From contig JAEWBA010000067.1 in the NCBI GenBank assembly GCA_023391395.1, forward strand, positions 1-5,786: a stretch of 5,786 nucleotides of DNA, written 5' to 3'. The notes below the pieces were generated by a model. The model saw nothing but the letters and a program-made list of their open reading frames with translations, ran no database searches and had not been told where the DNA came from. Numbering within the stretch: position 1 is the stretch's first letter; each line of letters opens with the position of its first letter. The position numbers and the translations under genes were made by a program. This DNA comes from Pseudomonadota bacterium (GTDB lineage Bacteria; Pseudomonadota; Gammaproteobacteria; Burkholderiales; Burkholderiaceae_D). Positions 1 through 5,786 of this stretch are shown here, piece after piece.

Positions 1-182
1 CCGCCGTTGACTTTTTCCCACAGCTTTTCAGCGCCGCGCTTGGCCAGCGTGTAGTCGATTTGCAGCGAGCCGCGCAGACGGACCACGTCTTCGGCGGTGT
101 AATTGCGCTTGATGCCTTTCCAGCGCGGGTTTTCGGCCCAGTCTTTGGCCAGTGCCTGGATTTGCTGTTCGCGAGATGCCAT
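1..182 (-). CDS. aceA: Isocitrate lyase, N-terminal part (runs off the left edge)
   Basis: Isocitrate lyase cleaves isocitrate to glyoxylate and succinate in the cytoplasm. It is the first step of the glyoxylate shunt, which allows growth on acetate and fatty acids. The 60 visible residues start MASREQQIQALAKDW and carry the family's N-terminal signature: ENPRWKGI, then YTAEDVVRLRGS, then TLAKRGAEKLW. These align closely with E. coli AceA (QPRWEGI, YSAEDVVKLRGS, TLAQLGAAKMW). The Mg-binding and catalytic region (KKCGH in the family) lies beyond the edge; the full protein is usually about 430 residues. Two in-frame ATGs exist, at 188 and 182. The AGGAGA at 189-194 touches the first and stands 6 nt from the second, so I chose 182. 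The upstream neighbour on the same strand is the rraA-like gene, 474 bases away, so aceA probably has its own promoter. Confidence 0.95.
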   Translation of the reverse strand, partial: MASREQQIQALAKDWAENPRWKGIKRNYTAEDVVRLRGSLQIDYTLAKRGAEKLWEKVNG

Positions 183-188
183 GGTCAT

Positions 189-194
189 TCTCCT
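189..194 (-). promoter_or_regulatory. Ribosome binding site of aceA (decides the start)
   Basis: The minus strand reads AGGAGA-ATGACC-ATG. The Shine-Dalgarno sequence directly abuts an ATG at 188 (no spacer), while the ATG at 182 has a normal 6-nt spacer. This supports translation from 182, giving MASREQ rather than MTMASREQ. Confidence 0.75.
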
Positions 195-238
195 GTGGTG
201 AGACTAAAGAAACAAAGAAAAAAGAAACCGATGGGAGA

Positions 239-267
239 ATAGTATGCTCTTTTTTGCGGGGCAACAA
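239..267 (-). promoter_or_regulatory. Candidate sigma-70 promoter of aceA
   Basis: On the minus strand TTGTTG (267-262) and TACTAT (244-239) are separated by exactly 17 bases. TACTAT matches the -10 consensus at 4 of 6 positions; TTGTTG matches the -35 at 3 of 6. Transcription would start near 232, leaving a leader of about 50 nt. The -35 lies one base from the palindrome at 269-282, which suits a regulator-dependent promoter. This is a by-eye match; other AT-rich hexamers nearby could serve instead. Confidence 0.35.
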
Positions 268-268
268 G

Positions 269-282
269 GTCTTATATAAGAC
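269..282. promoter_or_regulatory. Perfect 14-bp palindrome upstream of aceA, candidate operator
   Basis: GTCTTATATAAGAC equals its own reverse complement over all 14 bases. It sits just upstream of the candidate aceA -35 box. The outer GT...AC bases around an AT-rich centre resemble sites bound by GntR-family dimers, which often regulate central carbon genes in betaproteobacteria. The regulator is not encoded in this window, so the assignment to GntR is inference. The symmetry itself is directly visible and is unlikely by chance at this length and place. Confidence 0.6.
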
Positions 283-368
283 ACATAACTAAATTTAAAT
301 CGTTTAATTTCAATTAGTTATTTTCTTATTTTCGCGATATGGAATAATTTTTCTTTTTATGAAAAGCC

Positions 369-388
369 GCGATGGTGCTCCGCATCGC
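369..388. terminator. Weak hairpin with T-runs on both sides, possible bidirectional terminator
   Basis: GCGATG (369-374) pairs with CATCGC (383-388) around an 8-base loop. On the plus strand it is followed by AATTTTTC; on the minus strand by GGCTTTTC. The 6-bp stem is short and the loop large, so it may be only a weak or back-up stop for minus-strand transcripts coming from the rraA-like gene. It could equally be a chance feature of an AT-rich promoter region. Confidence 0.25.
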
Positions 389-498
389 AATTTTTCACAA
401 TGCAAAATTTTTTTACCGGATTATGAAATCCGCCGAAATTCCAGCGCCAACATTCCTATGAAGAACATCAAAGCGCCGTAAAGGCCTCAGTAAGCGGA

Positions 499-523
499 CG
501 AAACAAAAGCGAGATGGGCTCGC
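499..523 (-). terminator. Candidate intrinsic terminator of the MFS-rraA transcript
   Basis: Read on the minus strand, GCGAG and CTCGC form a 5-bp GC-rich stem with a 5-base loop (CCCAT), followed at once by TTTTGTTTCG. That is the order expected of a Rho-independent terminator. It lies about 130 bases past the rraA-like stop codon. The stem is short, so termination may be partial. Confidence 0.35.
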
Positions 524-656
524 ACACTGGGCATGAGCCGCCACTTTTCGTAAGCGAAGCAGAATCTCGTAAAAGGACAGTGCGGGGACGCCGGATTGAG
601 CGCAGCTTCGCGCCTTATCCCCGATCGACTTGGCGTCTCCCCGCCATCTTCGTTCC

Positions 657-1151
657 TCAGCTCAGCTTTTCCTGGGCCACCAGCACGCCGTCTTCATCGG
701 CATAGATCCAGTTGCCGGGGCGGACCGTGACGCCGGCAATCGATACGGCGATGTCCTTGTCCCCCAAACCTTTACGCACGCTGCGCTGAGGATGCGTCGC
801 AAGGGCGCGTACGCCGATATCGCAGGCGTCGATTTCCCTGGAGTCGCGGATGCAGCCGTTGACAATGATGCCGGCCCAGCCGTTCTTTTCGGCCAGAACG
901 CCGAGATTGCCGCCGACCAGGGCGCAGCGCAGGCTGCCGCCACCGTCCACCACGAGCACCCTGCCCTCGCCCGGGGTTTCCAGCGTGGCGCGCACCAGCA
1001 CGTTGTCTTCGAATACCTTCAGGGTGGCGGCCGGACCGGAAAAGGCGCTGCGCTTGCCGAATTTCTGGAAAACCGGCGGCAGCACCGTCAGCGTGCCAGC
1101 ACCGAGCTTATCTTCATTGGCGTCGCAGAGGTCGCAGGTGGCGAAAGTCAT
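657..1151 (-). CDS. RraA-family protein (putative HMG aldolase / oxaloacetate decarboxylase, or RNase E regulator)
   Basis: The 164-residue protein belongs to the RraA fold family; E. coli RraA has 161. Matching blocks run from end to end: TCDLCDA near the start, [27 protein letters not shown] (about 63-75), [14 protein letters not shown] (about 90-103), GVTVRPG and [10 protein letters not shown] at the C-terminus. E. coli RraA binds RNase E and inhibits mRNA decay. Relatives with an intact metal site are class II 4-hydroxy-4-methyl-2-oxoglutarate aldolases that also decarboxylate oxaloacetate to pyruvate. This one keeps the Arg102-Asp103 pair, which E. coli RraA has lost (RQ), but has Gly81 where the aldolase motif D-X20-R-D starts with Asp. 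Its role therefore stays open. I chose the ATG at 1151 over 1157 because AGGAG abuts the latter. It is probably co-transcribed with the MFS gene 47 bases upstream. Confidence 0.93.
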   Translation of the reverse strand: MTFATCDLCDANEDKLGAGTLTVLPPVFQKFGKRSAFSGPAATLKVFEDNVLVRATLETPGEGRVLVVDGGGSLRCALVGGNLGVLAEKNGWAGIIVNGCIRDSREIDACDIGVRALATHPQRSVRKGLGDKDIAVSIAGVTVRPGNWIYADEDGVLVAQEKLS

Positions 1152-1157
1152 GGGCAT

Positions 1158-1162
1158 CTCCT
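1158..1162 (-). promoter_or_regulatory. Ribosome binding site of the rraA-like gene (decides the start)
   Basis: The minus strand reads AGGAG-ATGCCC-ATG. The first ATG (1157) has no spacer from the Shine-Dalgarno sequence; the second (1151) has 6 nt. Initiation at 1151 gives [11 protein letters not shown], the length and start expected for the family. The layout is the same as at aceA. Confidence 0.75.
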
Positions 1163-1186
1163 GGTGAAAAAATCGGATTGTAAGCC

Positions 1187-1208
1187 GGCTGCGCCAGGCT
1201 ACGCAGCC
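1187..1208 (-). other. Intercistronic GC-rich hairpin over the MFS stop codon
   Basis: GGCTGCG (1187-1193) and CGCAGCC (1202-1208) form a perfect 7-bp stem. The 8-base loop contains the transporter's TAG stop (1201-1199). On the minus strand a run of six T follows, but only 14 bases after the stem, too far for a standard intrinsic terminator. It could stabilise the upstream message end or reduce read-through into the rraA-like gene. Function is inferred from position only. Confidence 0.35.
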
Positions 1209-2458
1209 CGGGCGCTCACAGCCTTACCTGCTGCATCCGTCTTCACCCGACCGCCCACTCCCAGCGCCGTGAGAATCGCAAGAATCTGGAAGGCGCCGAT
1301 GCCGATGAAAACCCATGATGGCTGACCCGCGTCCATCAAGGCGCCAAACAGTACCGGCCCGCCTGCCAGGCCGATGTCCAAGCCGGAATACACCACGCCG
1401 TAGACCCGGCCCGTGGCATTGCGCGGCGCGGCGGCGCGGATCAGGAGATCCCGTGACGGCCCGGCCACGCCGGCGCCGAAACCGATCGCACCCATCAGGG
1501 CGACCGCCATCCATGCCGGCACCACTGCGGCAGCGATCAGCAGCGCCATTGCCCCTGAACCGGCAAAGGCCAGCGCAATGGTGCGGTCATGGCGTGCCGC
1601 TTTCGCCGCGACGAAGCCGCCCCATACCATGCCTGCCGCCGAAGCGAGCATGTAGGCGGTGTAGCCGGTGGTGGCCCAGGCCAGGGACATGTCGTACAGC
1701 TCGCGCAGGCCCTGCGCGGAAAAACTCTGGATGCCGCCCAGCGCCATCGCGGTAATGAAGAAGAAAGCGAAACACATCCAGACCGCCGGCACCCGCATGA
1801 AGTCCAGCGCATGCGTGGATGCCGCAGTCTGGTCTTGAGTCGCTTGCGCTTGCACCACCGCAGCCTTGATCTCGTCGGTCTGCAACAGATCGCGATGAAT
1901 AAACAGCAGAAGCAAGACCGTGAAGGGAATGAAAGCCGCCGCCGCGAGCGCGACGCGCCAGCCGTACACGGCAGCGATGGAAGCAAGGAATATCGGTGCC
2001 GCGGCCCAGCCGAGATTTCCCGAAATGCCGTGCACCGAGAACGCGTGGCCGAGGCGCGGCTGGGATACGCGCTTGTTCAGCAGAGTGAAGTCGGCCGGAT
2101 GAAAGACGCTATTGCCAACGCCGGCAAGCATGGAACCGGCCAGCAGCATCTCATAGCTTTGTGCCTGCGACAGCAGCAATGCGGCAACGCCCAGCATGCC
2201 GATCCCAAAAATCAGCACTGTCCGCGCCCCGACACGGTCGACCACGAAGCCGGCCAGCGCCTGGCCGATGCCGGACACGATGAAAAACACCGTCATCAGC
2301 AAACCGAGCTCGGCAAAGGACAGATTGAAGGCCTCCTTCAGCCATGGGAAAAGCGGCGCCAGGATCAGATGGAAGAAGTGCGATACGCCATGAGCAAGGC
2401 CGACCAGGCCGATGACCTGGGCATCCTGGCGCAAGGACGGAAGTGCTGCGCTTGACAT
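1199..2458 (-). CDS. MFS transporter, Fsr-like (12 membrane segments)
   Basis: This 419-residue inner-membrane protein belongs to the major facilitator superfamily, which moves small solutes by proton coupling. Hydrophobic segments alternate with short loops through the whole length, in two halves joined by a polar cytoplasmic linker at about 188-220. MFS motif A, GxxxDRxGxR, is present after the second helix ([10 protein letters not shown], about 70-79). The [11 protein letters not shown] block (about 113-123) resembles GTGSSVFHPES of the fosmidomycin efflux protein Fsr, so this branch is the best match; the substrate is unknown and direction could be export or import. I start at 2458 (MSSAALPS), where GGGGA stands 7 nt upstream. 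An open frame continues 46 codons further, but that extension would overlap the divergent regulator and shows no MFS character. It is probably the first gene of an operon with the RraA-family gene and is likely controlled by the adjacent AraC-type protein. Confidence 0.93.
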   Translation of the reverse strand: MSSAALPSLRQDAQVIGLVGLAHGVSHFFHLILAPLFPWLKEAFNLSFAELGLLMTVFFIVSGIGQALAGFVVDRVGARTVLIFGIGMLGVAALLLSQAQSYEMLLAGSMLAGVGNSVFHPADFTLLNKRVSQPRLGHAFSVHGISGNLGWAAAPIFLASIAAVYGWRVALAAAAFIPFTVLLLLFIHRDLLQTDEIKAAVVQAQATQDQTAASTHALDFMRVPAVWMCFAFFFITAMALGGIQSFSAQGLRELYDMSLAWATTGYTAYMLASAAGMVWGGFVAAKAARHDRTIALAFAGSGAMALLIAAAVVPAWMAVALMGAIGFGAGVAGPSRDLLIRAAAPRNATGRVYGVVYSGLDIGLAGGPVLFGALMDAGQPSWVFIGIGAFQILAILTALGVGGRVKTDAAGKAVSARAA

Positions 2459-2560
2459 GGAGCTTTCCCCGAACACGAACAATGTACCGAGTGTAGATAA
2501 AAACGGTTCGTCTGTTTTAAGATAGGCAGACAATATTTGTCGAATTTTTGCCATCCCCTT
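2459..2560. promoter_or_regulatory. Divergent promoter/operator region between MFS gene and AraC-type regulator
   Basis: These 102 bases separate two genes read in opposite directions and must hold both promoters. GACAA-TAT-TTGTC (2529-2541) is symmetric. GTCTG (2510-2514) faces CAGAC (2527-2531) across 12 bases. Together they make three related elements: TCGTCTG (2508-2514, plus), TTGTCTG (2533-2527, minus) and TTGTCGA (2537-2543, plus). AraC-type regulators commonly bind repeated sites in such gaps, so these are candidate operators. I saw no convincing -35/-10 pair on either strand. Confidence 0.5.
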
Positions 2561-3349
2561 ATGCCTGTCCAGCCGGTAACTCACACCCGTCTGCACCTTC
2601 CGGGAATTGCTCCCAGCCCGGAGCGACCGGTGCGTCTTATGGCGCGCGACCTGCCGGCGGCGGCGCTACTGGCAGCGCATGCCCACCCTTGGGGTCAGGT
2701 CACATATGCCCTGGATGGCGTGATACGTGTGACGGTCGGCAACAGCAGCTGGATCGTGCCGCCGCTGCGGGCGATTTGGATACCTCCAAATCTTATGCAT
2801 GAGGTAAGGACGCTGGCCAAGGTGCGCCTGCGAGCGCTCTATGTCGACGCGCAACACGCCCCCTTCCCGGGCGAGCAATGCGAGGTGCTGGAAGTATCAC
2901 CCTTGCTGCGCGAACTCATAATCGCCCTACTCCATGTCGAGGACGATCAGGCCCGCGAAGCCATGCTGTCGGCTCTGTTCCTGGATGAAGTCGCACGCTC
3001 TGCGACTCTGCCAATCCGGGTCGCGCTACCGGCCGACAAGCGGCTGAGGGCGCTTTGCGAGACCTTGATCGCCGATCCTGCATCGTCTCTGACACTCGAA
3101 GGATGGGCGAGACGTGCCGGTGCCTCGGCGCGCACGCTGGCACGCCTGTTCGAGCGCGAACTGGGAATGAGTTTCAGCCAGTGGCGACAGCAGGTACGGT
3201 TGGCCCATGCGGCGCCGCTCATCACGAGCGGCATGCCCTTGTCGCAGGTTGCGGCCGAGCTAGGATATGCGAGCCAGTCGGCGTTTTCCGCGATGTTCAG
3301 GAAAACCTTCGGACAATCGCCCTCGGCCTTCTTCGCACAAAGCCGCTAG
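2561..3349 (+). CDS. AraC-family transcriptional regulator with N-terminal cupin domain
   Basis: The 262-residue protein has a cupin-like sensor domain (about 25-95; note HAHPWGQ at 40-46, the LDG turn at 51-53 and WIPPNLMHEV at 73-82) followed by a C-terminal AraC DNA-binding domain (about 165-262). The latter has two helix-turn-helix units: LTLEGWARRAGAS with RTLARLFERELG, then PLSQVAAELGY with the family signature SAFSAMFRKTFGQSPSAF. This order and size resemble NimR-type regulators, which sit divergent to the MFS gene they control, as here. It probably responds to a small molecule and regulates the MFS-rraA pair; the ligand is unknown. The start is uncertain. The ATG at 2561 has no visible Shine-Dalgarno. 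A GTG at 2630 has GGAG 6 nt upstream and would give 239 residues; a TTG at 2537 would give 270. The stop lies 52 bases before the end of the convergent clpB. Confidence 0.92.
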   Translation: MPVQPVTHTRLHLPGIAPSPERPVRLMARDLPAAALLAAHAHPWGQVTYALDGVIRVTVGNSSWIVPPLRAIWIPPNLMHEVRTLAKVRLRALYVDAQHAPFPGEQCEVLEVSPLLRELIIALLHVEDDQAREAMLSALFLDEVARSATLPIRVALPADKRLRALCETLIADPASSLTLEGWARRAGASARTLARLFERELGMSFSQWRQQVRLAHAAPLITSGMPLSQVAAELGYASQSAFSAMFRKTFGQSPSAFFAQSR

Positions 3350-3356
3350 TGCAGCC

Positions 3357-3387
3357 AAAAAACAAGGGCCGCCGCAGCGGCCCTTGT
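3357..3387 (-). terminator. Rho-independent terminator of clpB, between convergent genes
   Basis: ACAAGGGCCGC (3362-3372) and GCGGCCCTTGT (3377-3387) form a perfect 11-bp GC-rich stem with a 4-base loop. On the minus strand the stem runs into TTTTTT (3362-3357), the standard intrinsic terminator form, 17 bases past the clpB stop. On the plus strand the hairpin is followed only by CTTGTCG, so for the AraC-type gene it would be a weaker stop, though it may still limit read-through in that direction. Confidence 0.88.
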
Positions 3388-3403
3388 CTTGTCGATGCCA
3401 GCC

Positions 3404-5786
<2,383 letters not shown>

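Larger units (their letters stand above)
183..656. other. 474-base non-coding region between rraA-like gene and aceA
   Basis: I find no supportable gene in this gap. From 183 to about 285 it holds the aceA ribosome site, candidate promoter and palindrome. From about 283 to 415 it is strikingly AT-rich, with A- and T-runs and a short ATTTAAAT palindrome at 293-300, unlike the GC-rich coding regions. Hairpins are visible at 369-388, at 417-432 (CGGATT/AATCCG, loop ATGA, no T-run after it on either strand) and at 509-523. The stretch 524-656 returns to high GC and is probably the 3' untranslated part of the rraA-like transcript. Short open frames here have no ribosome site. Confidence 0.7.

Noticed and set aside
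28..267. 79-residue minus-strand frame over the aceA start and promoter
   Set aside because: It runs out of frame over the real aceA start. The aceA frame matches isocitrate lyase and has a good ribosome site.
417..432. Hairpin CGGATT/AATCCG as a terminator
   Set aside because: The stem is perfect, but no T-run follows it on either strand; the nearby T-run precedes the stem on the plus strand.
421..468. 15-codon minus-strand frame (MFFIGMLALEFRRIS) that looks like a hydrophobic peptide
   Set aside because: It has no Shine-Dalgarno, is very short and sits between stops in a non-coding gap. A chance frame is more likely than a small membrane protein or gene remnant.
514..705. 63-residue plus-strand frame in the rraA-aceA gap
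   Set aside because: There is no ribosome site, it has a low-complexity Ser/Arg-rich composition, and it overlaps the rraA-like 3' end.
630..1325. 231-residue plus-strand frame opposite the rraA-like gene
   Set aside because: It is antisense to a clear RraA-family gene, shows no recognisable domain, and reflects the high GC content.
1589..2455. 288-residue plus-strand frame opposite the MFS gene
   Set aside because: The composition is rich in Arg, His and Gln, with no domain, and it is the antisense shadow of a transporter with clear MFS motifs.
2459..2596. 46-codon N-terminal extension of the MFS protein
   Set aside because: It would overlap the divergent regulator and the promoter region and shows no MFS feature. 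The ATG at 2458 has a plausible ribosome site and a normal family N-terminus.

Overview
The window looks like ordinary chromosomal sequence from a betaproteobacterium. The coding regions are GC-rich, and the ClpB and isocitrate lyase sequences are of proteobacterial type. Oxalobacteraceae or a related Burkholderiales family is my best guess, from general protein resemblance rather than a search. I see no insertion sequence, phage gene, CRISPR array, tRNA or rRNA.

Layout. At the left edge, on the minus strand, is the start of aceA (isocitrate lyase, glyoxylate shunt), cut off after 60 residues. Upstream of it is a 474-base non-coding stretch (183-656). This holds a likely ribosome binding site, a candidate promoter, a perfect 14-bp palindrome that looks like an operator, a very AT-rich block, and weak terminator-like hairpins. 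Next comes a minus-strand pair read MFS transporter -> RraA-family protein (2458 down to 657), with a 47-base gap and a hairpin over the transporter stop codon. An AraC-family regulator is divergent from the pair (2561-3349, plus strand). The short region between regulator and transporter carries symmetric and repeated TYGTC-type elements. The regulator converges on clpB (minus strand, 3404 to the right edge, lacking roughly the first 70 residues). A strong 11-bp hairpin lies between them, with its T-tract on the clpB strand.

How the genes may work together. ClpB and AceA are housekeeping genes: a protein disaggregase and a carbon-metabolism enzyme. The middle three genes look like one module: an AraC-type regulator controlling a divergent export or import permease and an RraA-fold protein. 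RraA-fold proteins include class II 4-hydroxy-4-methyl-2-oxoglutarate aldolases / oxaloacetate decarboxylases as well as the RNase E inhibitor of E. coli. The substrate cannot be read from the sequence.

I did not find a convincing undescribed system. The points most worth checking are the aceA palindrome, the altered D-X20-R-D motif of the RraA-like protein, the regulator/permease/RraA linkage, and the repeated elements in the divergent promoter region.
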